This document shows positions 1 to 12,112 of a DNA stretch of 64,000 nucleotides, in pieces. The translations under genes were made by a program, and so were the position numbers. Origin of the DNA: Letharia columbiana. Its lineage: Eukaryota > Ascomycota > Lecanoromycetes > Lecanorales > Parmeliaceae. How positions within the stretch are numbered: position 1 is the stretch's first letter; each line of letters opens with the position of its first letter. The stretch lies in the NCBI RefSeq assembly GCF_014066305.1, contig NW_023501081.1, forward strand, positions 1 through 64,000. The letters are read 5' to 3'. The notes beneath the pieces are model-generated. The model ran no database searches and was not told where the DNA came from. It worked only from the letters and a program-made list of their open reading frames with translations.

Positions 1-85
1 CGCGTTATAACGCCCTTCCCTACTGATATAATATAAAAGTTCTTCTTATATATAATATATTAAATACTATTCTACTTATAACGCG
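1..85. repeat. Short fold-back at window edge
   Basis: CGCGTTATAA at 1-10 is matched by its reverse complement TTATAACGCG at 76-85, giving 10-bp perfect inverted repeats around ~65 bp of AT-rich DNA with one C-rich patch. It could be a small fold-back element or one end of something that continues to the left. No gene is visible. Confidence 0.4.
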
Positions 86-149
86 TAAAAAACGATTAAA
101 ATAATTTCATATTATTTAATAATATAATTTTTATTTTCTAATTTTAAGA

Positions 150-1013
150 AAATAATTTTATAATAAAATAAAATAAATTTAAATATAAAAATCTTAAATT
201 TATATATTATAGTTAATTATAAATTTAATATTATTATACTTTTTAATTAAATTAACTTACTAACTCTTTTTAAAAAAATTATTTTATTAATTATTTAATT
301 TAATATTTTATAAAAAAAATAAGAGAAAAAATTATAATAAGTAAATATAAAGAATATTATAAAGAATATTATAAAGAATATTATAAAGAATATTATAAAG
401 AATATTATAAAGAATATTATAAAGAATATTATAAAGAAATTAAATAATAATAAAATTATTATTATTAAAAATACGACTTAACTCTTTAAAATTCTATATT
501 ATATATTTTTTATACTTTTATATTAAATTTTTATTTAATAAATAAAAACTATTATTATAATTTAATTTATTATCTTTATTATATTAATATAATATATTAA
601 TATAATAATATTATAGAAGAATAATTTATTATAATAATTATAAATAATTAAATTTTTCTAAAAGAAATATTAAATAATATATATTTAAATAAATTAGAAT
701 TATTTAATATTTATAGCTATTTTATTATTTAAAAATATTTATTATAATAAAAGATATTATAGATTTTTTTATATATAATTATTATAAATTAATTTTTTAT
801 ATTTAATATATCTTTCTAATTAAATCTAATACGTTTCTCTTTATATATATATATTTATATATTATATAAATTAAATTAATTTTATAATAATAGAAATAAA
901 TTAAAAATATATAATAAGCGATTAATATTCGATTTAATTTAGAATAGAGATTAAAATTTAATTTAATTTAAAAAAAATTAACTTTATAAATTTAATATAT
1001 ATATCTTTATTTA
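150..1013 (+). mobile_element. H element copy 1, internally deleted, heavily RIP-mutated
   Basis: This stretch aligns in order with both ends and the coding middle of the better preserved H elements at 50-61 kb. About 150-280 matches the 5' end. From ~330 it jumps to the coiled-coil part (AAGAGAA-rich) and then runs through the 3' flank to an ATTTA end at 1,013, followed by T. Nearly every C/G of the fresh copy at 53-56 kb is T/A here, apart from a few CG and CT dinucleotides, so this is one of the oldest or most mutated copies. The 18-bp minisatellite begins directly at its 3' end. The left boundary is approximate. Confidence 0.6.
349..432. repeat. 12-bp tandem repeat, 7 perfect copies
   Basis: AAAGAATATTAT is repeated seven times without interruption inside H copy 1. 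In the nearly unmutated H copy the homologous 12-bp unit is GGAGAACACTGC (minus strand of 55,005-55,040), which codes Ala-Glu-Asn-Thr. The array is therefore an expanded and RIP-bleached tetrapeptide repeat. Because the seven copies are identical, expansion probably followed the mutation. Confidence 0.75.
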
Positions 1014-4010
1014 TAGAAATATAATAAAATATAAAAATATAAAAATATAAAAATATATAGAAATATAATAATATATAGAAATATAATAGTATATAGAAAT
1101 ATAACGATATATAAAAATATAATAATATATATAAAGAAGACGATATATATAAATATAGAAATATAATAATATATAGAAATATTATAATATAAAGGAATAT
1201 AATAATATATAGAACGAAGATAATATATAGAAATTTAAGGGCGTATAGAAATATTACGACGTATAGAAATATAACGATATATAGAAATATAACGATATAT
1301 AGAAATATAATAGCGTATATAAAGAAGACGGCGTATAGAAAGATAACGGCGTATATAAAGAAAATGGCGTATAGAAATATTACGGCGTATAGAAAGAAGA
1401 CGGCGTATAGAAATATTACGGCGTATAGAAATATTACGACGTATAGAAAGAAGATAGCGTATATAAAGAAGACGGCGTATAGAAATATAACGGTATATAG
1501 AAATATAACGGCGTATAGAAAGAAGACGGCGTATAGAAATATATCGGCGTATAGAATTATAACGGCGTATAGAAAGATAACGACGTATAGAAATATACCG
1601 GCGTATAGAAATATACCGGCATATATAAAGATATCGGCGTATATAAAGATATCGGCGTATATATAGACGCCGGCGTATATAAATATAACGGCGTATATAA
1701 ATATAACGGCGTATAGAAATATAACGGCGTATATAAAAAAGACGGCGTATAGAAATATAACGGCGTATATAAAGAAGACGGCGTATATAAAGAAGACGGC
1801 GTATATAAAGATAACGGCGTATAGAAATATATCGGCGTATATAAAGATATCGGCGTATATAGAGATAACGGCGTATATGAATATAATGACGTATATAAAG
1901 ATAACGGCGTATATAAAGATATCGGCGTATATAAAGATATCGGCGTATATAAATATAAGGGCGTATATAAATATAAGGGCGTATATAAATATAACGGCGT
2001 ATATAAAGAAGACGGCGTATATAAAGAAGATGGCGTATATAAAGAAGATGGCGTATATAAAGAAGACGGCGTATATAAAGAAGACGGCGTATATAAAGAA
2101 GATGGCGTATATAAAGAAGACGGCGTATATAAAGAAGACGGCGTATAGAAATATAACGGCGTATAGAAATATAACGATGTATAGAAATATAACGACGTAT
2201 AAAAATATAATAGCGTATATAAAGAAGACGGCGTATAGAAATATTACGATATATAGAAATATTACGATATATAGAAATATTATAATATATAGAAATATTA
2301 CGATATATAGAAAGAAGATAATATTTAGAAAGATAACGATATATAAAAATATAAAAGTATATAGAAATATAAAAGTATATAAAATTATAATAGTATATAA
2401 GAATATAAAAATATATAAAAATATAATAGTATATATAAAGAAGATAATATATAGAAAAATAACGATATATATAAAGAAGATAATATATATAAAGAAGATA
2501 AAATATATAATAATAATAATATATATAAAGAAGATAGTATATAGAAATATAGTAATATATATAAAAAAGATAATATATAGAAATATAATAATATATAAAA
2601 AGAAGATAATATATATAATAATTATAAGATATATATAAAAGATAAGATATAGAAATAGAATAATATATAAAAAAAAAATATATATATAAAAATAATAATA
2701 TATAAATATATTAAGATAATATAAATAAGATTAATAATATATATAAAGATAATATTATAAATAGAGAAGATAATATATATAGTTATAATAATATATAGAA
2801 ATATATTAATATATAAAAAGAAGATAATATATAAAAAGAAGATAGTATATAAAAATATAATAATATATATAAAGAAGATAATAAATAGAAAAATAATATA
2901 TATAAAGAAGATAATATATATAAAAAAAAAAAAAAAAAGACGATATATAGAAAGAAGATAGTATATATAAAGAAAATAATATAAAGAGATAAAATAATAT
3001 ATAGAAAGAAGATAATATATAGAAAGAAGTTAATATATATAAAGAAAATAGTATATAAAAAGAAAATAATATATATAAAGAAAATAGCGTATAGAAATAT
3101 AATAATATATATAAAGATAATAATATATAGAAATATAACGGCGTAAATAAAGAAGACGATATATAGAAATATAACGGCGTATAAAAATATTACGGCGTAT
3201 AGAAATATTACGATATATATAAAGATATTAATATATATAAAGATATCGGCGTATATAAACTTATAAAGATATCGGCGTATATAAAGATATCGGCGTATAT
3301 AAAGAAGATAATATATATAAAGAAGACGGCGTATAGAAATATAACGGCGTATATAAAGAAGACGGCGTATAGAAATATAACGATATATAGAAATATAACG
3401 ATATATAGAAATATAATGGCGTATATAAAGAAGACGGCGTATAGAAAGATAACGGCGTATATAAAGAAAATGGCGTATAGAAATATAACGGCGTATATAA
3501 AGAAGACGGCGTATAGAAATATAACGATATATAGAAATATAACGGCGTATAGAAATATAATAGCGTATATAAATAAGACGGCGTATAGAAATATTACTAA
3601 ATATTACGATATATAGAAAGAAGATAGCGTTTAGAAAGGTAACGATATATAAAATATAATAATATATAGAAATATAAAAGTATATAAAATTATAATAATA
3701 TATAAGAATATAATAGCGTATAAAAATATAATAATATATATAAAGAAGTTAATATATAGAAAAATAATAATATATATAACGAAGATAATATATATAAAGA
3801 AGATAAAATATATAATAATAATAATATATATAAAGAAGATAGTATATAGAAATATAATAATAAATAGAAATATAGCGATATATAAAAATATAAAAATATA
3901 TATAAAATATAATAATATATGAAAAGAAGATAATATATATAATAATAATAATATATATAAAGAAGATAATATATAGAAATATAATAATATATAGAAGGAT
4001 TATAATTTAT
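1014..4010. repeat. 18-bp minisatellite array, roughly 160 units
   Basis: Head-to-tail units of mostly 18 bp, core GGCGTATAKAAAKATAAC, with variants ending AAGAAGAC or AAGATATC. At the outer parts and in a middle stretch (~2,240-3,110) the ACGGCG core is changed stepwise to ATAATA, that is C-to-T and G-to-A. The inner parts keep it intact. Because 18 is a multiple of three, one frame per strand stays open and spells hexapeptides (AYRNIT, AYIKKT on plus; LYTPLS-like on minus). No start context, flanking gene or codon bias supports translation. I treat it as non-coding satellite DNA. Confidence 0.9.
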
Positions 4011-4440
4011 AAAAATATTTATTATTATTACTATTATTATTACTATTTTAAATTTTAATTCTAAAACTATTAAAATATTTAATATTTAATTTAATTTTTT
4101 TTAAACTATTAAAGTAACTAATATATTATTTTAATAATAGATTTTATATTATCTATATTATCTATAAACTTCTTTAAATATTTAAATTCTAATTTAAATA
4201 AGATAAATTACTTATTAATTACTTTTCTATTAATTATATTTAAATCTATTATTATTCTTTATAATTATAGAAATAAAGTTAACTTTATTAATATTAACTT
4301 TATAATCTATATTAATCTCTTATAGTATTCTCTTATATTAAATCTATTAATAGTTTATTATTATTTTTATAATCTTTTAAAAGATTTAAATTTAATTTAA
4401 TATAATATAATATTATATAAAAAAGAAATATTATATAAAA
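4011..4440. other. AT-rich spacer between the two 18-bp arrays
   Basis: About 430 bp with almost no C or G outside short TCT/CTT runs. It does not contain the 18-bp unit. No coding trace, RNA gene or recognisable element was seen. It probably is a mutated insertion or the original flank of the satellite. Confidence 0.5.
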
Positions 4441-5160
4441 AAGAAATAATATATATAGATATAATAATATATATAAAAGAAATAATATATATAAAGATAA
4501 TAGTAAATATAAAGAAGACGGCGTATATTAAGAAGATAGCGTATATAAAGAAAACGGCGTATAGATATTTAATAATATATATAAAGACGGCGTATAAAGA
4601 TATAACGATATATATAAAGAAGAAGGCTTATATAAAGGAAACGGCGTATATAAATTTAATAGTATATATAAAGAAGACGGCGTATAGAGATATAACGGTA
4701 TATATAAAGATAACGGCGTATAGAAAGATAACGGCGTATATAAAGATATCGGCGTATATTAAGATACCGGCGTATATAAAGATAACGGCGTATAGAAATA
4801 TTACGGCGTATATAAAGAAGACGGCGTATATAAAGATAACGGCGTATATAAAGATAACGGCGTATATTAAGATATCGGCGTATATAAAAAAGACGGCGTA
4901 TATAAAGATAACGGCGTATAGAAATATTACGGCGTATAGAAAGATAACGGCGTATAGAAAGATAACGGCGTATAGAAAGATAACGGCGTATATAAAGATA
5001 ACGGCGTATAGAAATATAACGGCGTATATAAAGAAGACGGCGTATATAAAGATAGTGGCGTATATAAATAGATAAGACGACGTAGATAGATATAATAATA
5101 TATATAAATATAATAATATATAAAAGAGATAATATATAAAAATAAGATAGTATATATAAA
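4441..5160. repeat. 18-bp minisatellite, second array, about 40 units
   Basis: Same unit and strand as the array ending at 4,010. Its centre (4,680-5,060) keeps the ACGGCGTAT core in nearly every unit, while the edges are bleached to ATAATATAT. The open minus frame across 4,927-5,208 is a by-product of the period and is not called as a gene. Confidence 0.9.
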
Positions 5161-5700
5161 TATAATTTTTACTATAAACGATACTCTTTTTTCTATTAAG
5201 ATTATCATTATTTAGATTAATTAATAAAAAGTATATAAGAAAATAGAGAGTATTTTAAAAAGGTAGAAAAATAAGTAATAGAAGATTAGTATAAAGAATC
5301 GCTATAAGCGAATAATCTCTATTATTTATAAATAGTTATTTAAGAAGTAAATTAAGCTATTATCTAGAACGACTCGCAGATATACTTCTACGCTATCGAT
5401 TTAATTAATATCGCGTTATCTATCGACCTCGCTATCGCCCGTTAATAGCCTTAATCAATATCGACTATTCGATATCCTATAAAGAAAATCATTAATAATT
5501 ATTTATTATTGATTTGAAGTTTAGTAGCTGCGGCTCGGAAGCGGTTCGAGTAGCCTCTACCAATCAAATCGCATCATTTCAATGCTTTCTATCTTATGAA
5601 AATCAGGGTTAGAGTTATAGAATAACCATTTCTATCGTTTTAGAGCAAAATACCTCTCACGACGCCTTAATCGATTAAGAGACGAGTATACTAGATAATC
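5161..5700. other. Transition spacer, no gene seen
   Basis: AT-rich to ~5,280, then a more balanced patch. Around 5,510-5,640 CpA and TpG are present, so that part has largely escaped RIP. It contains the perfect 14-bp palindrome CTTAATCGATTAAG at 5,666-5,679, a relative of the dispersed palindrome family described in the findings. No coding trace could be supported. Confidence 0.4.
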
Positions 5701-5709
5701 ATAAAGAAA

Positions 5710-6385
5710 CTACACTATTTACATATTTAATTACTTATAGTGCTTACTTATAATAATTACTTACTTATAATACTTACTTACTTATAGTACTTACTTACTT
5801 ATAGTGCTTACTTGCCTATAATACTTACTTACTTACTTTTACTTATTTATAGTGCTTACTTACTTACTTACTTATAATACTTACTTATAGTACTTACTTA
5901 CTTATAGTACTTACTTCCTTATAATACTTACTTACATATAGTACTTGCTTATAGTACTTATCTACTTACTTACTTATTTATAATACTTATTTACATATAG
6001 TGCTTACTTATAGTACTTACTTGCTTACTTACAATACTTACTTACTTATAATACTTATTTACGTACAGTGCTTGCTTATAGTACTTACTTACTTACAGTA
6101 CTTATTTACATATAGTGCTTACTTACAGTACTTACTTACTTGTAATACTTATTTACATATAGTGCTTGCTTATAGTGCTTACTTACTTACTTACAGTACT
6201 TACTTACTTACTTACTTGCTTATAGTGCTTACTTACTTATAGTGCTTATTTACGTATAATACTTACTTATAGTGCTTACTTGCTTACAGTGCTTATTTAC
6301 GTACAGTACTTACTTGCAGTGCTTACTTGCTTACTTACAATGCTTACTTACTTACTTGCAGTGCTTACTTACTTGCTTACGTTAC
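5710..6385. repeat. CTTA-based cryptic tandem array
   Basis: Mixed tandem units built from CTTA tetranucleotides and a TATAGTGCTTACTT-like motif with A/G variants (TATAGTAC, TACAGTGC, TATAATAC). The period is irregular (roughly 12-20 bp). Units differ mainly by C/T and A/G transitions. Two plus-strand open stretches inside it (6,000-6,463) spell LLTYSTYL-type repeats and are artefacts of the array. Confidence 0.85.
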
Positions 6386-6389
6386 TATA

Positions 6390-6475
6390 GCGATACTCTT
6401 AATACCTATAGCTCGATACCGAGCCACTACTCTTGGAGGCCCACAGTTCAAATCCAGCTGTAGCCAAAAAAAACC
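6390..6475 (+). other. tRNA-like fragment with B-box-like motif
   Basis: GCTC..GAGC (a possible D stem with short loop) at ~6,410-6,425 is followed by AGTTCAAATCC at 6,446-6,456, which fits the tRNA B box/T-loop pattern. Then come CTGTAGCCA and a run of A. A 7-bp acceptor stem and a proper T stem cannot be drawn, so this is not a functional tRNA. It may be a tRNA-derived SINE head or a tRNA relic. Confidence 0.3.
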
Positions 6476-6479
6476 CCAT

Positions 6480-7400
6480 GAAAAAAAATGAATGTAGGCT
6501 TTATTCTAAAGGACTATATGCCAATTGCATAGCATATCTCAGTTAATAAAATCTTTTTTCTGCGGCTACCCTAATACACACACATTATAGGATATAAATA
6601 TATATGCGTATTAACAGCCGGGTTTTTCATAAGTAGCATTCTTAACCACTAGGCCATGTGGGCTGGTTGCCATTTCGAAGACTACTTTACTATGTAAACC
6701 GCGAATAAAAATTTAGCCTCTCAGTATACCTGCCTACACCGACATACACCCTACAGTCTATACATATATATAGCTTCATCTATAAATTGCATTCACCGTG
6801 ATAAGTAGGGCTAACTACTGTAAAGTAGGTATAAGTATTAAATAGAGATATTTACACGCTAGTAGCTAAGCGAGCTTCTTTATTCCTAATCGATCTAGCA
6901 CCCCTAATTTAAGATCGCTTAGCTTCAAACTTAAGTGGTAGATAGTAGTATATATAAATACCGAGGCCTATAAATATAAAGCTTCTATAATTACTATAGA
7001 GTTATTATTACTAGTTAGAGAGTAGATTATAGTTAAGATAGATGGCTCCAAAACCTTTAATTAAACATTACTCCGTTAATATTAAATCAATTCATATAAT
7101 TTCGAACTCTAAACTATATTATAGAATACGCGCTACAATTTACCCTCTTTAGAATCTAAATTAATTGTCTTAGTGTAAAGCAATGGTATAAGATAGGCGA
7201 AAATGGAAAATGGAAAATAAAAAATGAATTTTCGATAATTGACCTTCTACTTCAAATGGGTTGCCGTAGTTTATGTAATAAGAGGCTGTGGTATGTGGGA
7301 TAGAAAGACTTGAAAGCTATATTAGGAAAAACAAAGTTATATTAAGGGAAGACAGATATCTTCAATCATCATAAAATACTGTCTCATACGTATTTCGTAT
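6480..7400. other. Less RIP-mutated interval without a recognised gene
   Basis: CpA and TpG are present at ordinary levels around 6,480-6,850 and 7,170-7,400, in contrast to the surroundings. The interval therefore looks like low-copy DNA, or repeats too short to be recognised by RIP. It has a pyrimidine/poly-A patch (6,466-6,490) and an ATGGAAAATGGAAAAT stretch near 7,203. No open frame of credible length was seen. Confidence 0.4.
6630..6672 (-). other. tRNA A-box-like motif on the minus strand
   Basis: The minus strand reads GCCCACATGGCCTAGTGGTT, which matches a tRNA 5' half: a 7-nt acceptor followed by a good A box (TGGCCTAGTGG). No convincing B box lies at the expected 40-50 nt downstream; the nearest candidate is GTTAATAC. 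It faces the B-box-like fragment at 6,446. It may be the 5' end of a short SINE-type element. Confidence 0.3.
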
Positions 7401-7499
7401 ACTCTTTTCGTTCTAGAATTATTAGGTCTTAACTAAATTACTAGATCTTAATTAATCAAGATCTATATCTTAATCTCGTATATAAGAAAAGCTTACTAC

Positions 7500-10400
7500 T
7501 ACGCGTGTAGCCTATATTATTATCTATTATTATCAAGCTTAATTAAATAAAAGTTCGAAAAAGAGATTTCAGGCCTTTGCTCGGTATAGTGTATTCGATA
7601 TAAAAATCATTCGCCTAAGTTAGAGTCCCCGAACGAGAGATCGAGAGATATTCTTTTCAGTCCGATACCGTCCAGCTTAATTCCTTAGAATATAATTTCG
7701 AAAGACCCTTCTCGTGATTAAGACCCTTCTTACTACCCTCATATCGCCATTTATATAAATCGCCAGGTTACGTATCATCACAGCGCCGAGTCAACTAAAA
7801 TCGAATTTATATCTTCCTTCCCCATTTGGCGCTCTATCTTCGCTTCGTTTGAGTACTTAATATCTATGCGAATAGGCTAAGGTAGGGGAAGAGCTAGTAA
7901 TATTCCACGAGTTCATAATAGAAGATCTTTGCCTATTCTTCCCTCGCATTTCGAACGATATACTTTCGCTCGATCTCCTCGCTGGCGATAATAAATAGAA
8001 TACGATAAGACTTCAGAAGGATATACTTCCGCTTATCGCTTTATTCGTTATTCTCACCGAAGAGAAAGATAGCTATCTTCTATAGTGTCTTAAACTTCGA
8101 AGCGTTACCGCCGCTAATAGCGAGGTCCTTTTTATATAACTTTCTAAGGGAATCGTAGTAGAAGAAGACGTTAGTCCCCTATACGACGGCAGCTAGCTTT
8201 CTCAATCGTCTATCGAGACTCGCTAAAACGGGCTCTTTCTCGATAATATTATATCGTAAGCGACGAAGTACGATATAAGCAATCGTGATTAAGATACGCC
8301 TTTGCTTTTCGACGACTAAAGTTCGTAATAGCCATTCTATCAGGCGTTCGATAAATTATAAATTCGCTTTAAAAGATTTAATCTTTATCTAAGTCGAATA
8401 GCTTTTATATTTACGGCGTAAGGCTTTATTACTAAAAGAGTATCTAAGTCTAATATTATTCCCTTTATCGAAGTTACTTTTAATTAACGAGGTTCTTAAA
8501 CTAGTAGTAGTTATAGTCTCTTAGGGCGGTCTAAAACCCTAGGCCTTATCAAGTATTACTTATATCGGAATTCTCTCTCCTATCTTAGAAAAGTGCGCTT
8601 TCTCGACGTAGATCGAAAGCACTAATATAGTACTCGAGAAGTCGAAGCGCTATAATTATCAGACTCGTTACGTCTTAAGAAACCCATCTACGCTAATACT
8701 TAAATCGAACCTACTCGAATATCTAGACAAACTTATTCATATTAGACTATAGAAATCGATAGAAGAATTAAGTCGAGACTCGGTAGATATAGAGAGGCGT
8801 ATCGACGAGTCGGCCGCAGATAGCCCTTTAAACTTGCGGTGCGAGTCCGTCTCGCATTATATCCACGGTCTTCTTCGCGACTTAAATCTCTTCTCGTACC
8901 GACTATAAGTTCTATCGAGCTTCTCGAAGTATATAATCTATTCGAGCCTTATAATGAAGGTAGGCTTTGACGATATACTCGATACTATAACTAATCGATC
9001 GTGCTACTATAACCGCAGCTTAACGGATATCTAGATCGAGGGTAAGCTCTTCTAGATCGGGAGAGATAAAAGAGTAGACCTTAATAGCGTTGAAGATATT
9101 CTTCTAGAAGCTATAGAGCTGAATATAGAGGATACCTTCGCGTGCCAAGGTAGAACCCTTTATTAAGAACGAATATCAAGTTCGAGATCTATCTTAATAA
9201 CGCAGGAGTATAAAAGATATAAACTTCGCGATCGTAGTTCTCGTATATAGTATTAATATAAGACCGAACGCAGTATTCGCGGAAGAAGAATACTTATAAT
9301 ATCCGTTCGCTTAAAGCGGTCTAGGCGGCCTTAGGAGACTTATAGTAATACGGGTAGATCGTTTTCTTACCGATATCGATGTAAAGGTAATTCTCGAAAA
9401 TATAACGAAGGTCTAATTTCTCGATAAATTACCCGTCGAACTTAATAAGGCAGTCGAAAAGACTTCCCTCTCGAACTTTATGCTATTATTTTACCCCTTT
9501 AGCACTAAAGAAAATCTAATAATCCCGATAAAGTCGAAGCGTAAGAACTTTTTTCGACTTTTACGTTAATCTCTTCTCAGATATCCTCTAGAAGGGAAGA
9601 AGAAAGAAAATACGAGATAACTGCCGTTGGTCGATATTCTACGCCCTCGATGCTGCGGGTCTTTATATGAGAGGGCGCTAGCCATAAGCTTCGCTGCTTT
9701 TAGACTACGTAATATCTTCTCGACTACGTCGACTAAACCGGCTCGATCTATCGCTAAAAAGACGGCCTTATTTATTTAGACCGTCAGCTCTTAATTAGTT
9801 AAGCCCTAAAATCGAATTTCAATAATAATAGGTAGGTAAGGGAAGACGATATAGACGCTTAGACCGGGTACGTTTATTACATATCCGAAATGGTAATAGG
9901 CGGTATTGCGGACATCGAAAGAGGGTGAAAATTCGTTCTAATCTGCAGTTTCGGCGAGACGCTAATTTCTTATATAAAGGTCGCTCTTAACGTTATGAGT
10001 AGCTAACGAATAAGAATTAAAGTTAATCTCATTTCGAGCGAAGGCGAGGGAGCTTATAAAGTCTAAGAAGCTATCGTAATCGAAGCTAACTTAAATCGAG
10101 CTAGGCGTAAGCTCGTTGGCGTAAAAGTAGATCTTAAAAAGTGTGGGCGATATAGAGGATATGCCGATAATTATCTCCCGTAGCTGCTTTACGATAAGAG
10201 CTATCTGCGACGGAATCTTACGATTCTTAAAGAAGATTAGGCTCTTTAAGCACGTTTATCTTACCGAGCGAGTACTTTCAGATAGCTTCGAGGCCGACGT
10301 ACTCGCCTTTATACTCCTTTATATGCTAAGCTTAACCGCGACGATAGACGAAATCTTCACACCCTCGAAAAGCCGTCAGTTGTTTAATAACCTTCTTCGC

Positions 10401-11640
10401 GGCTCTGATACGGTACTACTTATCGAATAATGCGGGCTTAGGCTCCGATCAAGTAGCCTCTTATCCAGAGGATCATCGGGCAACGAGTCCTCATCCTCGT
10501 CCTCGTTCTCGTTCTCGTCGAAATCGGCTAATAAAGCGTTAAGGCCGTTACCGATACTCTTTAAAGCCTATCGATTCGCGCCGGACTGAGTAGACGTCTC
10601 GCTTACTTTCCTTCGTTTCTCGAGCGTAACGGGCGTCTCCACTTTCGAAGAGGCCAAGGCCGAGCGCTTTAAGAGTAGACTCTATTGAGATCTCGAAGAA
10701 GAAAGAGTTAGCTGCGGACTTACTAGCTCTTACTTCGCGATAAAAAAATCTTAATTCTAATTACGCCGACCTGCGTTTAATACTAGGGATATATTAAGAA
10801 GAAAAGCCGACGGGTATACGAGTAGAAGACTAATCTATCTTTAAGGTTAAGGGAGTAGATCTTAAGAAAGAAAAGGCTAGCCGCGGACGTATTAGCTCTT
10901 TCTTTAATATAATAAGAGCTTAGGTCCTAGCCACTCTGCCCTATAATTAATACTAAAAATATACTCGAAGGAGAGCTGAGAGATAATGGAGTAGAAGACT
11001 AATATATCTTAACGAATGGAGTAGAAAACCTGAAGGCAAGAACGAGTAATCGATGGGGGTCCGTCGTTTAGATACGAAGAGAGCTATTAATTTAGGGTAT
11101 ACTCGATATCACTAATTAGGTGCTAACTGCCGTTGACGATAGGGGGGAGCTAGCCGTCTAAGAACCTACGCGACTATCATTATAATTATTGTCGAATTTA
11201 AAACCTTAATACGACGTTATAGAACTCCAGCTAAACGAAGGATTTACTATATTCAGAGTTAGTATAAAAGTAAACTCGACCGATTAACCTCCGCTATAGC
11301 TGCTTTTATCGTCCGAGTCAATCTCGACTATATTATCGTATATACGGGTGTCATCTACTTACTTCCTACTCGAGATCTTTAACGAGATCGAGGTCGGCGA
11401 GATGTAAATCAAGCTTTAAGAGTGTAAGCGAAGGACTTAAACCTTAACTGGCCTAGCTTAAGACTTCGTCTCGCTATATTTACTAAATAGAGAAGAGAAT
11501 AACGTATTAGGCGCGTCGGTGAAATCGATACTATCGAACGCGATCTCGAGTCTACTACCTCTTACGAGCTTTAATCATCGCCGAAGACTAAGAGAGCGGC
11601 AGTCGCCTACGACGGGGGTTCGATATAAATAGCATTATAT
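7500..11640. other. RIP-degraded transposon-like coding DNA, unidentified
   Basis: Balanced-GC, CpG-rich, CpA-poor DNA. Long frames on both strands would be open if TAA/TAG were read as mutated CAA/CAG, for example plus 8,580-9,470 and minus across the same interval. Two conflicting frames look open, so strand and product cannot be fixed. The only stretch free of stops is plus 10,143-10,430 (95 codons, hydrophobic, no motif). Minus of ~10,440-10,520 would give an acidic Asp/Glu tract. No reverse transcriptase, DDE or helicase motif was recognised. Confidence 0.4.
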
Positions 11641-12008
11641 TTAAACGAGGCAGACGCTATAGATGGGTGATATAGATAGATAATATAAGTAAATAGTATA
11701 GGTAGGGGTGATACTATAACGACGAAAGACGCGTAAAGAGTTGAGTGGATAACTTGAAGAGAGACTAGGCGAGTAGTGCGGTGTGTCTTTATAATCCCCT
11801 AAGGATTATTCTCTAAACCTCGCCCCTGGTGGTTAGATATCTTAGATGAAACAACGACTAAGTAGGGATACCATCGGGTATAATTAGTCTGATCCCCGAG
11901 TCTATCGAAACGCTCTATCTATAACAATATCCGCAGGGATTATAATTAGGATTTCGGATAAGAAAAGGCTTATAGTTTAAGCCGAAATTTACATTCAATC
12001 GTATATAT

Positions 12009-12112
12009 AATCTAAGAAAGAAACAAAGAATGGCACGACAAAACGCTCGTCTCTCTTATTAATCTAAGAAACAAAGGATAGCACGATAAAACGCTCGTCC
12101 CTCTTATTCTTT
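12009..12112. repeat. ~51-bp tandem duplication
   Basis: AATCTAAGAAA...CGCTCGTCTCTCTTATT occurs at 12,009-12,059 and again from 12,060 with a small internal deletion and C/T differences. It lies in non-coding-looking DNA. Confidence 0.7.

Noticed and set aside
1364..2638. Long open frames with hexapeptide repeats (AYRNIT/AYIKKT) on the plus strand
   Set aside because: They follow from an 18-bp period with one stop-free frame. No start context, flanks or codon bias point to a protein.
6000..6463. Open frames rich in Leu/Thr/Tyr in the CTTA array
   Set aside because: Simple-sequence artefact; the frame follows the tetranucleotide pattern.
6390..6475. A functional tRNA gene
   Set aside because: The acceptor and T stems do not pair and no anticodon arm can be drawn.
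7500..11640. Naming the coding traces as a specific transposon (reverse transcriptase, helicase or tyrosine recombinase)
   Set aside because: With RIP stops ignored, frames on both strands look open and no catalytic motif is visible; a name would be a guess.
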